Shown: positions 1 through 6,547 of the stretch, piece by piece
Position numbering within the stretch: position 1 is the stretch's first letter
How the letters are laid out: every line of letters starts with the position of its first letter
From: Beijerinckiaceae bacterium
GTDB lineage: Bacteria; Pseudomonadota; Alphaproteobacteria; Rhizobiales; Beijerinckiaceae
Direction of reading: 5' to 3'
NCBI GenBank assembly: GCA_947455285.1
Contig: CANGOK010000066.1
Coordinates: forward strand, 1 to 13,069
DNA length: 13,069 bases
Position numbers and translations under genes: made by a program
The notes under the pieces: generated by a model
The model's database searches: none
Seen by the model: the letters and a program-made list of their open reading frames with translations, nothing else
What the model was told of the DNA's origin: nothing

Positions 1-260
1 ATCGCACTTACGGCGGCACAACGAAAATTCCTAATCTTTGGCTCTATGCCCCGAACGACCAGTTCTGGGGCGCAGATACGCCAAAGCTGTGGCATGCCGC
101 ATTCGCCAAGGCTGGCGGGACGGGCCGCTTTATACAGACCGCTCCGGTCCCCGATGAAGATGGCCATAAGTTATTGGCGAAAGGTGGACGCCTTTGGTCG
201 GACCATGTGAACCCCTTTGTGGATTCACTCGGTTTCAAAGGGCAGGCGGCCCGCAGGTAA
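1..260 (+). CDS. Dienelactone-hydrolase-like alpha/beta hydrolase, C-terminal fragment
   Basis: This is the last 85 codons of a reading frame that enters from the left edge (first full codon at base 3) and stops with TAA at 258-260. The fragment begins just before a segment reading LWLYAPNDQFWG, where alpha/beta hydrolases of the dienelactone hydrolase group carry the catalytic Asp (Asp19 of the fragment). About 36 residues later comes DEDGHKL, with the catalytic His at about residue 55. The tail LWSDHVNPFVDSLGF matches the usual end of these proteins, in which a C-terminal helix follows the His. The nucleophile Ser or Cys and any signal peptide lie outside the window. The substrate cannot be named; predicted peptidases and esterases share this layout. 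The gene converges on the LysR gene with a 43-base gap. Confidence 0.7.
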   Translation, partial: RTYGGTTKIPNLWLYAPNDQFWGADTPKLWHAAFAKAGGTGRFIQTAPVPDEDGHKLLAKGGRLWSDHVNPFVDSLGFKGQAARR

Positions 261-303
261 CAGATGCGCTTCTGCGAGTCTTGAGAGCCCCTGCCCCGCT
301 CCT

Positions 304-1215
304 CTAATCCGCCACATCCCAATGCGGGCGCGGACCAAAACGACTTGATAGAAAATCGATGAAGGCGCGCACTTTCGGCGAGAGGTGACGCGCATGGGGA
401 TAGACGGCGTGAAGCGCCAGCGTCGAGGAGGCGTAATCTTCGAGGACGCTCACCAGAGTTCCCGCCTGAAGATCCGCGCCCACGATGAAGGTTGGCAAAT
501 CAACCACGCCCATATGATTCAACGCCGCCACGCGAAGCGCATCGCCATTGTTCAGCGTCAGTCTGCCCTTCACCGGGATCGTCACAGGCTTGCCATCGAG
601 CATGGTGAACCGCCATTCATTCGCAGACGGCAGATTGCTGTTGCAAAGGCATTGATGGTTGCGAAGGTCCTGCGGGACCTTTGGCGTTCCATGCGCCCCA
701 AGGTAGCGAGGGCTGGCGCAGACAACCCTGCGAATGGGCGCGATCCGCTTCGCAATGAGGCTTGAATCAGCGAGAGCGCCGATCCGGACCGCCAGATCGA
801 ATCCCTCTTCCACCAGATCCACGAAGCGGTCGCTCATCGTCACATCGACATCAAGCTCGGGGTATTGAGCGAGAAAATCCGCTAGCGCAGGGGCGAGGTG
901 CAGAAAGCCAAAGCTCATGGGCGCGCTGACCTTCAGGCGGCCTCTGGGAACCGCCTGCAAATGGCTGACAGCCTGATCGGCGTCCTGCAGGTCGAGCAGG
1001 ATCTGAGACACGCGCTCAAAATAGCCAAGCCCCGCCTCGGTCAGCGTGAGCGCGCGCGTGGTGCGATGGAACAGCCGCAAGCCCAGCTGCGCTTCAAGGG
1101 CGGCGACATGGCGGCTCACCACGGATTTCGACGTGTTGAGCCGCGCGGCGGCGGCTGAAAAGGACTTCAGCTCAGCAACCCTAACGAAGGATTCGATGGC
1201 GGAAAGGCGGTTCAT
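304..1215 (-). CDS. LysR-family transcriptional regulator (CrgA/DmlR-like group)
   Basis: A 303-residue DNA-binding regulator of normal LysR length. Residues 1-60 form the winged helix-turn-helix: MNRLSAIESFVRVAELKSFS, then AAARLNTSKSVVSRHVAALE as the recognition region, then LGLRLFHRTTRALTLTEAG. Residues about 90-295 are the periplasmic-binding-like effector domain, starting at GRLKVSAPMSFG and containing DLAVRIG, both typical of the CrgA/DmlR-like group. The ATG at 1215 places the HTH at the usual distance from the N terminus. The Shine-Dalgarno signal is weak, and a TATAAT box at 1248-1253 implies a short leader. The gene is divergent from the doxX-pirin-wrbA operon, the classical arrangement for a LysR regulator and its target. 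The inducer is unknown; an electrophile, quinone or phenolic compound is an inference from the neighbours. Confidence 0.93.
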   Translation of the reverse strand: MNRLSAIESFVRVAELKSFSAAAARLNTSKSVVSRHVAALEAQLGLRLFHRTTRALTLTEAGLGYFERVSQILLDLQDADQAVSHLQAVPRGRLKVSAPMSFGFLHLAPALADFLAQYPELDVDVTMSDRFVDLVEEGFDLAVRIGALADSSLIAKRIAPIRRVVCASPRYLGAHGTPKVPQDLRNHQCLCNSNLPSANEWRFTMLDGKPVTIPVKGRLTLNNGDALRVAALNHMGVVDLPTFIVGADLQAGTLVSVLEDYASSTLALHAVYPHARHLSPKVRAFIDFLSSRFGPRPHWDVAD

Positions 1216-1230
1216 ATTGTTGCCATTAGA

Positions 1231-1291
1231 GGAACAGATAGGTTCTTATTATAGGAATTGTTCCCGAAATCCTCCAACCTTAAGTTTCGGG
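1231..1291. promoter_or_regulatory. Divergent promoter/operator region between the LysR gene and doxX
   Basis: The gap between the divergent starts (1215 and 1333) contains a run of related half-sites: GGAAC at 1231-1235, GGTTC at 1241-1245, GGAA at 1254-1257 and TTCC at 1261-1264. They make an imperfect inverted repeat TTCTTATTATAGGAA (1243-1257), which contains a T-N11-A core as expected for LysR binding, and a palindrome GGAATTGTTCC (1254-1264). A separate perfect inverted repeat pairs CCCGAAA (1263-1269) with TTTCGGG (1285-1291). On the minus strand, TATAAT (1248-1253) is a perfect -10 box for the regulator, with a weak TTGGAG -35 at 1272-1277 (18-base spacer). On the plus strand, TATTAT (1247-1252) overlaps it, so one bound protein could control both directions. 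Confidence 0.55.
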
Positions 1292-1332
1292 CATCAGAGA
1301 TCGCGATGATCTCCCCATCCGGAGCTTTTCCC

Positions 1333-1803
1333 ATGTCTTTCGTCGAGCCTGCCCCCGCCAAGCCCCTGATCCCCGCCCTGCACGGACTTACCAACGCCCT
1401 TGCGCCGCTTGGCGAGCCGCTTGTCCGCGTCACAACCGGCCTGCTTCTCGTACCCCATGGCGCGCAAAAGCTTTTTGGCTGGTTCGGCGGCTATGGCGTC
1501 GAAGCGACCGGTGAGTTTTTCGCCGCGAAACTCGGACTGCCTGCATCGCTGGCGCTGATCGCCGGCCTCATCGAATTCGTCGGCGGCCTGATGCTGGCCG
1601 CAGGCCTCGCCACCCGCGCTGTCGCGGCCCTCGTGTTCGGCATGATGGCGGTGGCCACGCTCGGCGTTCATCTGCCTGCCGGATTTTTCTGGACCAACGG
1701 CGGCTTTGAATATCCCCTGTTCTGGGGTCTCGCCGCCCTGTCCTTCGTGATCTGCGGCGGCGGCCGTTATTCGCTGGACGCCCTGATCGGGCGCGAAATC
1801 TGA
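1333..1803 (+). CDS. DoxX-family integral membrane protein
   Basis: A 156-residue protein with four predicted hydrophobic segments, at roughly residues 28-45, 71-92, 95-113 and 127-143. The family signature RVTTGLLLVPHGAQKLFGWF lies at residues 32-51; DoxX proteins characteristically carry an HG..KLFG motif after the first membrane helix. I chose the ATG at 1333 because GGAG (1321-1324) sits 8 bases upstream. An in-frame ATG at 1258 would place the extra residues inside the operator region and has no ribosome site. DoxX-like proteins are inner-membrane proteins often linked to quinone- or thiol-dependent redox stress, though the biochemical role of most members is unsettled. It is the first gene of an operon with pirin (23-base gap) and wrbA, which suggests membrane redox homeostasis. 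Confidence 0.9.
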   Translation: MSFVEPAPAKPLIPALHGLTNALAPLGEPLVRVTTGLLLVPHGAQKLFGWFGGYGVEATGEFFAAKLGLPASLALIAGLIEFVGGLMLAAGLATRAVAALVFGMMAVATLGVHLPAGFFWTNGGFEYPLFWGLAALSFVICGGGRYSLDALIGREI

Positions 1804-1826
1804 ACTGCCCAATAAAGGAGGCTGTT

Positions 1827-2531
1827 ATGTCCACGATCATTCGACCTGCCCAGTCGCGCGGCCGCGGTTTCCATGGCTGGCTCGACAGCTATCACAGCTT
1901 CTCCTTCGCCGATTATTTCGATCCCGCGCATATGGGCTTTGGCCCGCTGCGCGTGATCAACGAGGACCGCGTGGAGCCAGGCGCAGGCTTCGGAACCCAT
2001 GGCCATCGCGACATGGAGATCCTGTCATATGTCATCGAAGGCGCGCTTGAACATAAAGACAGCATCGGGACCGGCTCAGTCATACGGCCGGACGACGTGC
2101 AGATCATGTCGGCAGGAACCGGCGTTCGCCACAGCGAATTCAATCATTCAACTGTCGAGCCGGTTCATTTCCTGCAGATCTGGGTGCTGCCGGATCAGAA
2201 AAGCCTTACCCCGCGTTACGACCAGAAGACCTTTACATCTTCGGAAAAGCGGGGGCGCCTGCGGCTCATCGCGTCAACGAACGCGCGTGATGGCTCGCTG
2301 CTGATCCATCAGGATGCGGATATTTTCGCAGCCCTTTTGGTACAGGACGACGCCATCGCACACAGCCTGAAACCCGGCCGCAGGGCGTGGGTGCAGATGA
2401 TCCGTGGATGCGCCGAGATCAACGGCGCCGCTGCAAGCCCGGGCGATGGATTCGCCGTTGAGCACGAGCCAGCAGTCACCATCAAAGCGAATGACGATCA
2501 AACCGAACTTCTATTGTTCGATCTTCCCTGA
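1827..2531 (+). CDS. Pirin family protein (YhhW-like, possible quercetin 2,3-dioxygenase)
   Basis: A 234-residue bicupin of the bacterial pirin family. The N-terminal half carries the metal site: His58 and His60 in FGTHGHRDMEILSY, and His102 and Glu104 in GTGVRHSEFN. These positions agree almost exactly with the metal ligands I recall for E. coli YhhW. Other hallmarks are the start RGRGFHGWLDSYHSFSF, the FLQIWVLP strand and a C-terminal cupin ending in ELLLFDLP. YhhW and human pirin can oxidise quercetin in vitro, but many bacterial pirins have other or unknown roles, so the substrate is open. The start is secure: a near-perfect ribosome site AAAGGAGG (1814-1821) lies 5 bases before the ATG. 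Its position between doxX and wrbA fits defence against flavonoid or quinone stress. Confidence 0.92.
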   Translation: MSTIIRPAQSRGRGFHGWLDSYHSFSFADYFDPAHMGFGPLRVINEDRVEPGAGFGTHGHRDMEILSYVIEGALEHKDSIGTGSVIRPDDVQIMSAGTGVRHSEFNHSTVEPVHFLQIWVLPDQKSLTPRYDQKTFTSSEKRGRLRLIASTNARDGSLLIHQDADIFAALLVQDDAIAHSLKPGRRAWVQMIRGCAEINGAAASPGDGFAVEHEPAVTIKANDDQTELLLFDLP

Positions 2532-2554
2532 ACTCAAAAATAAAGGACAACATC

Positions 2555-3154
2555 ATGGCCAAGGTTCTTGTGCTCTACTATTCAAGCTACGGACATATCG
2601 AAACCATGGCGCAAGCCATGGCGGAAGGCGCGCGCAAAGCGGGCGCTCAGGTCGACATCAAGCGCGTGCCGGAAACCGTTCCGCTGGAGATCGCGCAGAA
2701 GTCCCATTTCAAGCTTGATCAGGCTGCGCCGGTCGCCGCCGTCGCAGACCTTGAACACTACGATGCGATCATCGTGGGGACTGGCACGCGCTTTGGCCGT
2801 GTCTCTTCGCAAATGGCCGCGTTTCTCGATCAAGCCGGAGGGCTTTGGGCGCGCGGCGCATTGAATGGAAAGATCGGCGCGGCCTTCACCAGCACGGGAA
2901 CGCAGCACGGCGGTCAGGAGATGACGCTGTTCTCGATCATCGCCAACCTTCTGCATTTCGGAATGATGGTCGTCGGCTTGCCCTATAGCTTTCAAGGCCA
3001 GATGAGCATGAACGAAATCGTTGGCGGCTCGCCCTATGGCGCGACGACCATCGCAGGCGGCGACGGCTCGCGACATCCCAGCGCCATAGATCTCGACGGC
3101 GCACGCCATCAGGGCGAGCTGGTGGCGAAGGCTGCGATCAAGATGTTCGGATGA
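2555..3154 (+). CDS. wrbA: NAD(P)H:quinone oxidoreductase, WrbA type
   Basis: A 199-residue cytoplasmic flavodoxin-fold enzyme of normal WrbA length. It reduces quinones by two electrons with NAD(P)H through FMN and so avoids semiquinone radicals. The FMN phosphate loop is YYSSYGHIETMA (residues 8-19). The second flavin loop is GTGTRFG (75-81), followed by QMAAFLDQAGGLWARGAL; many WrbA proteins have Pro where this one has Gly77. TSTGTQHGGQE (112-122) and GGSPYGA (157-163) are the other signature stretches. An AAAGGA ribosome site lies 7 bases before the ATG. It is the last gene of the doxX-pirin-wrbA operon, 23 bases after pirin. The inverted repeat at 3188-3209 lies just past its stop but is polarised for the opposite strand. 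Confidence 0.95.
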   Translation: MAKVLVLYYSSYGHIETMAQAMAEGARKAGAQVDIKRVPETVPLEIAQKSHFKLDQAAPVAAVADLEHYDAIIVGTGTRFGRVSSQMAAFLDQAGGLWARGALNGKIGAAFTSTGTQHGGQEMTLFSIIANLLHFGMMVVGLPYSFQGQMSMNEIVGGSPYGATTIAGGDGSRHPSAIDLDGARHQGELVAKAAIKMFG

Positions 3155-3179
3155 AAGAGCGAAAACGTCGCACTTACCC

Positions 3180-3209
3180 AAACAAAAGGGCCGCCCCGAA
3201 GGGCGGCCC
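3180..3209 (-). terminator. Rho-independent terminator with C(UUCG)G loop
   Basis: GGGCCGCCC (3188-3196) and GGGCGGCCC (3201-3209) form a perfect 9-base-pair stem. Read on the minus strand, the loop is TTCG closed by a C-G pair, the exceptionally stable UUCG tetraloop, followed by TTTTGTTT (3187-3180). It lies 25 bases past the stop of the leftward TctC gene. On the plus strand the stem is followed by AATCAT with no T run, so it would end wrbA transcription less efficiently, although it may block read-through from both sides. Confidence 0.88.
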
Positions 3210-3234
3210 AATCATCTACGGCTAAGCAGCCTTA

Positions 3235-4209
3235 TCAATCCATCTTCTTGAGCCCGACGACCTTAGCCATGGCCTCGACCTGCTTTTCCTGACGCAGGAT
3301 ATCTGAGGAGAATTCTTCCGCGCCGCCGGGGTTCGGGGCCTGGCCGCTGGCGATCAGCTTGGCGGCGATGTCGGGATCGCGGGCGGTGGAGGCGATATCA
3401 TCGCCGATGCGCTTGCGTAGATCCGCGCTCACGCTCGGCGCAGAAAATACGCCGACAAGCCCTTCAAGCTCCAGCGAAGGCACGCCCGCCTCGATGACGG
3501 TGGGAATGTCCGGCATGATCTCCACGCGGTTGCGGCTTGTCACAGCCACCACGCGCGCGCCCTTGCTCTGCAAGACCGGCTGCTGAATGGCGAGCGCAGT
3601 CATGGCGGCCTGAATGCGGTTGGTCGCCATCTCCGCAGCGCCAGCCGTCAGATTGGTGAAAGGGACCTTGGTGATCTGCAGGTTGAGCGAAGTGGTGAAG
3701 TTGTCCCACACGAGTTCGGTGATGCCCGGCACGACCATCACATTCATTGCGCCAGGCTTCTGCTTGGCCAGATCCACGAATTCGCCGAGCGTCTTGACGC
3801 CGAGCATTTCCGACACGCCAACGACGAGAATGGTGTTGGAGAAGCGCGCCACGGGCAGAAGATCACGCTCGCGCACATAGCCAAGCTTCTCGTGGCGATA
3901 GGGGTGAGGCGTGAAATTGCCCGACGGCGTGAACAGGAACTGGTGATCGTTGTTGTCCCCGATCACGGCGCGAATGGCGATGAGGCTGTCGCCGCCGGGG
4001 CGATTTTCGACCACGACCGGCTGGCCCCATTTGCGCGACAATACGTCGGCGGCGAGGCGCGCGCCGATGTCAGCGCCCGCGCCTGGCGCGAAGGGAACTA
4101 CGAATCTTACGGCTCGCGTAGGCCACTTCGTCTGGGCCTGAGCCAATCCAGCCGTCAGCGCCAGCATGGCGGCGCCAGCCAAAGCCGCAAATTTCGAAAT
4201 CCGATTCAT
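3235..4209 (-). CDS. Tripartite tricarboxylate transporter receptor (TctC/Bug family)
   Basis: A 324-residue secreted periplasmic binding protein. A signal peptide runs from MNRISKF through a hydrophobic core to a probable AQA|QT cleavage after residue 25. The mature protein starts WPTRAVRFVVPFAPGAGADI, the classical TctC motif with Asp47 in the PGAGAD loop that grips the ligand carboxylate, followed by GQPVVVENRPGGDS. This is the standard Bug form, unlike the three divergent receptors to the right. I chose the ATG at 4209 because a GAGGGA ribosome site precedes it and the signal peptide begins there; in-frame ATGs at 4233 and 4266 add residues ahead of the signal. It follows the NMT1-type receptor by 90 bases and is probably co-transcribed. 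No TctA or TctB membrane subunits are in the window, so the partner is unknown. The ligand is probably a carboxylate. Confidence 0.9.
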   Translation of the reverse strand: MNRISKFAALAGAAMLALTAGLAQAQTKWPTRAVRFVVPFAPGAGADIGARLAADVLSRKWGQPVVVENRPGGDSLIAIRAVIGDNNDHQFLFTPSGNFTPHPYRHEKLGYVRERDLLPVARFSNTILVVGVSEMLGVKTLGEFVDLAKQKPGAMNVMVVPGITELVWDNFTTSLNLQITKVPFTNLTAGAAEMATNRIQAAMTALAIQQPVLQSKGARVVAVTSRNRVEIMPDIPTVIEAGVPSLELEGLVGVFSAPSVSADLRKRIGDDIASTARDPDIAAKLIASGQAPNPGGAEEFSSDILRQEKQVEAMAKVVGLKKMD

Positions 4210-4299
4210 GATTCCCTCGCAGTCACAATTCATCCCTTGGCGCTCGGTTCGCGCGGTGCGCCACATTGTCGAAGTTCATTCTCACCGGCAAGCCGCAGC

Positions 4300-5289
4300 C
4301 TATTTGCCGACCGCCTTGTTGTAGTAGCTCAGGTCGTAATATTTCTCGGGCGGACCCATCTTCTTCTGCGGCTCAGCGAATTGCTCGCGCACTTCGAGCA
4401 CCGTGCGAAGCCCCGCGACATCGAGAGCGCCCTTGGGCGCAAGCGCCGCCTGCCCCTTCGTCGCGCCAATGGTGGAGGGACGCGCCACAGCCTCGGATGT
4501 AGCGACCTTGGAGGCCAGAATCTTCACGGCCTCATCGGTGTTGGCGCTATCATAAAGCCAATCGACGGCGTTCACGAGACCACGGATATAGCCGACCATC
4601 GCGGCTTCGTTCTGCTTCGCCCAGGCGCGATTGGCGATCTGTACGCTGGCGAGATAAGGGCCGACGGAAGATACGGCCTCTCCAAGGAAGGTGTAGCCGG
4701 CGTTTTTCGCCTGTGTGGTGAAGGGCTCGCTCACAAGCGCGGCGGACATCTTGCCCTCTTTCAGGGATTCAAGACGCTCGCGCGTGCCGCCAACGGCGAC
4801 GAATTCATAATCCTTCGGCTCCAGACCATTCTTCTGAAGCATCTTGCGCAGCACGAAGGCATAGCCCGTGGACAGCGAATCAAGCGCGAACTGCTTGCCC
4901 TTCAATTCGCCGATCGTCTTGATGGTGGGCTGCGCCATGAGGGCGAGTTCGGTCGACGAGCCGCCCATGACGATGACGAGATCAACTGGACCTTCGACGG
5001 CGGCGGTCCCCTGCCCTTCCTGATAGGCGATCAAATTGTCAGCGGCGGTGCCAGCGATCTGGAATTTCCCATTGATGAGATTGCTCATCTGGAAACCCGA
5101 GCTTGGCGTCGCGGTCACATTGACGGTCAGGCCTTCCTTCGCGAAGAACCCCTTGTCCTGCGCCACATAGATCGGCAGGGCGCTCGCGCCTGCGAAGACG
5201 ATGACTTCCAGCGTACGCGTCTGCGCCAGCGCCGATGAGGCCGCGACCATGGAGGCCGCTGCGATGGCGGCTGACATGAAGTTGCGCAT
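4300..5289 (-). CDS. ABC-type substrate-binding protein (NMT1/SsuA/ThiY-like)
   Basis: A 329-residue periplasmic binding protein. The signal peptide MRNFMSAAIAAASMVAASSA ends near ALA|QT at residue 23. The mature part shows the NMT1/SsuA fold: a first strand LEVIVFAGASALPIYVAQDK, then GFFAKEGLTVNV, NLINGKFQIAGTAADNLIAY, ELKGKQFALDSL in the hinge region, and ALVSEPFTTQAKNAGY in the second lobe. Relatives bind sulfonates, nitrate, pyrimidine precursors or aromatic acids, so the ligand cannot be named. The ribosome site GGGAG lies upstream of the ATG at 5289, and a sigma70-like promoter (5321-5350) is correctly placed. No ATPase or permease gene occurs in the window, although this family normally needs both. 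It leads a two-gene receptor operon with the TctC protein downstream. Confidence 0.85.
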   Translation of the reverse strand: MRNFMSAAIAAASMVAASSALAQTRTLEVIVFAGASALPIYVAQDKGFFAKEGLTVNVTATPSSGFQMSNLINGKFQIAGTAADNLIAYQEGQGTAAVEGPVDLVIVMGGSSTELALMAQPTIKTIGELKGKQFALDSLSTGYAFVLRKMLQKNGLEPKDYEFVAVGGTRERLESLKEGKMSAALVSEPFTTQAKNAGYTFLGEAVSSVGPYLASVQIANRAWAKQNEAAMVGYIRGLVNAVDWLYDSANTDEAVKILASKVATSEAVARPSTIGATKGQAALAPKGALDVAGLRTVLEVREQFAEPQKKMGPPEKYYDLSYYNKAVGK

Positions 5290-5320
5290 TTCGTCTCTCT
5301 CCCAGGTAAATTACGCCGCA

Positions 5321-5350
5321 ATTATCGCTCAGGCGCAGCGCCTTTGTCCA
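5321..5350 (-). promoter_or_regulatory. Sigma70-like promoter for the leftward receptor operon, with an internal palindrome
   Basis: Read on the minus strand, TGGACA (5350-5345) and GATAAT (5326-5321) each match the sigma70 -35 and -10 consensus at five of six positions, with an 18-base spacer. The spacer contains a perfect 11-base palindrome, GGCGC-A-GCGCC (5332-5342), between the two boxes. A second small palindrome, GTAAATTAC (5306-5314), covers the expected transcription start. Either could be an operator, since a protein on the spacer palindrome would compete with RNA polymerase. Transcription would begin about 25 bases ahead of the ATG at 5289. Confidence 0.6.
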
Positions 5351-5403
5351 TGCCGGGTCCATTTGAGCGGAAAAGTTGCAGAGAAGGGCGGCAAAGCCTA
5401 GAT

Positions 5404-5423
5404 TTCCCCCAACGATGGGGGAA
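5404..5423 (+). promoter_or_regulatory. Hairpin that covers the ribosome-binding site of the first rightward receptor
   Basis: TTCCCCCA (5404-5411) and TGGGGGAA (5416-5423) form a perfect 8-base-pair stem around the 4-base loop ACGA. The 3' arm is the purine-rich GGGGGA that serves as ribosome-binding site for the ATG at 5427. If the transcript starts upstream of 5404, this stem would hide the site and lower translation until it is melted. Its function is an inference; only the base pairing is seen. Confidence 0.45.
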
Positions 5424-5426
5424 GCG

Positions 5427-6500
5427 ATGCGCAGGTCCAAGGGGAGAAGGCTGTTCCAGCTTGGTCTGGCGCTTGTCCTCGCGTGCATAGCCGCTCGCGC
5501 ACAGGCCCAAACCGTCGCAGAATTCTACCGCGGCCGCACGATCCAACTGGTGCTTGGCTACGGCCCTGGTGGCGGCTATGACGCCTATGCGCGCCTCGTC
5601 ACCCAGCATATCGGCAAACACATTCCCGGCGCTCCTGCCGTAGTGTTGCAACACATGCCGGGCGCGGGTTCGCTGCGGGCCACCAACTTCCTTTACACAA
5701 CCGCTTCCAAGGACGGCCTCTCCATCGGCGCTTTCTCACGCGACATGCCCTTCATCGGCGTGCTCGGCCACAACGCCAATGTGCAATTCGACCCGCGCAA
5801 ATTCACATGGCTGGGCTCCGTCGCGAGCTCCGTCGATGACGCATATCTGATGTTTGTGCGCAAGGACGCAGTCATCTCCAATATCGAGAGCCTGCGCAAG
5901 CGCGACGGCGCTCCGCTGATGCTGGGCGTGACAGGCGAAGGCGGCGGCGCCAATGACTGGATCGTGCTGCTGCGCGACCTGCTTGGTCTGAACATCAAGC
6001 TCGTCAGCGGTTATCCTGACAGCGGCGCCCTGTTTCTCGCCGTCGAACGCAAGGAGATCGACGGACGCGCCCTCGACTATTCCGCCCTGCGCTCATCACG
6101 GCCCGGCTGGATGAAGCCAGAATCGGGCATGCATGCGCTGCTTCAATTCGGCCGGGCGACGCGCCATCCCGATTTTCCCAATACGCCGACCGCAAGCGAA
6201 CTTGCAAAAGATGACAAGGCGCGGCGCATGATCGAGGTCGCCGACATCTCCAACACGCTGGCGCGTCCCTTCGCCGCCCCTCCAGGCGTGCCCAAAGATC
6301 GGGCGAAGGCGCTGCAGGGCGCATTCACCGCCATGGTGAAAGATCCCGAGTTCCTCGCCGACGCCGCGCGACTGCGCGTGGATGTGAGCCCGCTTGATGG
6401 CGATGAAGTGCTGGCGCGTGTGGAAAAGCTGGCGCAAGCCCCGCCCGATGTGCTCGATTTCTTCCGCAAGATGCATGAGCGCGCTAAAGCAGGCGACTAA
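5427..6500 (+). CDS. Divergent TctC-like periplasmic receptor, paralogue 1
   Basis: A 357-residue secreted binding protein. The Arg-rich start MRRSKGRRLFQLGLALVLAC leads to a probable AQA|QT cleavage near residue 27. RRLF resembles a twin-arginine signal only loosely. The mature protein has FYRGRTIQLVLGYGPGGGYD, with Asp52 at the ligand-contact position of TctC proteins, then HIGKHIPGAPAVVLQHMPGA and FDPRKFTWLGS. The C-terminal half has LLQFGRATRHPDFPNTPTA. These motifs recur in the two receptors downstream, so the three form one subfamily distinct from the Bug-type receptor at 3235-4209. I chose the ATG at 5427 because GGGGGA precedes it by 4 bases; ATGs at 5376 and 5415 lack such a site and extend the signal peptide. 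The bicupin follows after 47 bases, so the two are probably co-transcribed. No membrane subunits are seen. Confidence 0.85.
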   Translation: MRRSKGRRLFQLGLALVLACIAARAQAQTVAEFYRGRTIQLVLGYGPGGGYDAYARLVTQHIGKHIPGAPAVVLQHMPGAGSLRATNFLYTTASKDGLSIGAFSRDMPFIGVLGHNANVQFDPRKFTWLGSVASSVDDAYLMFVRKDAVISNIESLRKRDGAPLMLGVTGEGGGANDWIVLLRDLLGLNIKLVSGYPDSGALFLAVERKEIDGRALDYSALRSSRPGWMKPESGMHALLQFGRATRHPDFPNTPTASELAKDDKARRMIEVADISNTLARPFAAPPGVPKDRAKALQGAFTAMVKDPEFLADAARLRVDVSPLDGDEVLARVEKLAQAPPDVLDFFRKMHERAKAGD

Positions 6501-6547
6501 ACGATCCGGACCATTATCATTCAACGAAAATCCAAGAGGACCGACCT

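Noticed and set aside
3892..5238. Long rightward open frame of 448 codons.
   Set aside because: It lies antisense across the TctC-like and NMT1-type receptor genes, which have signal peptides, ribosome sites and recognisable motifs. The translation is low in hydrophobic pattern, rich in Arg/His/Gly and matches no family I know. It is a typical GC-rich shadow frame.
5427..5512. Twin-arginine export or lipoprotein signal for receptor paralogue 1.
   Set aside because: RRLFQL only loosely fits the Tat consensus, and VLAC is not a good lipobox. The AQA|QT site is typical of an ordinary Sec signal peptide, so neither was called.
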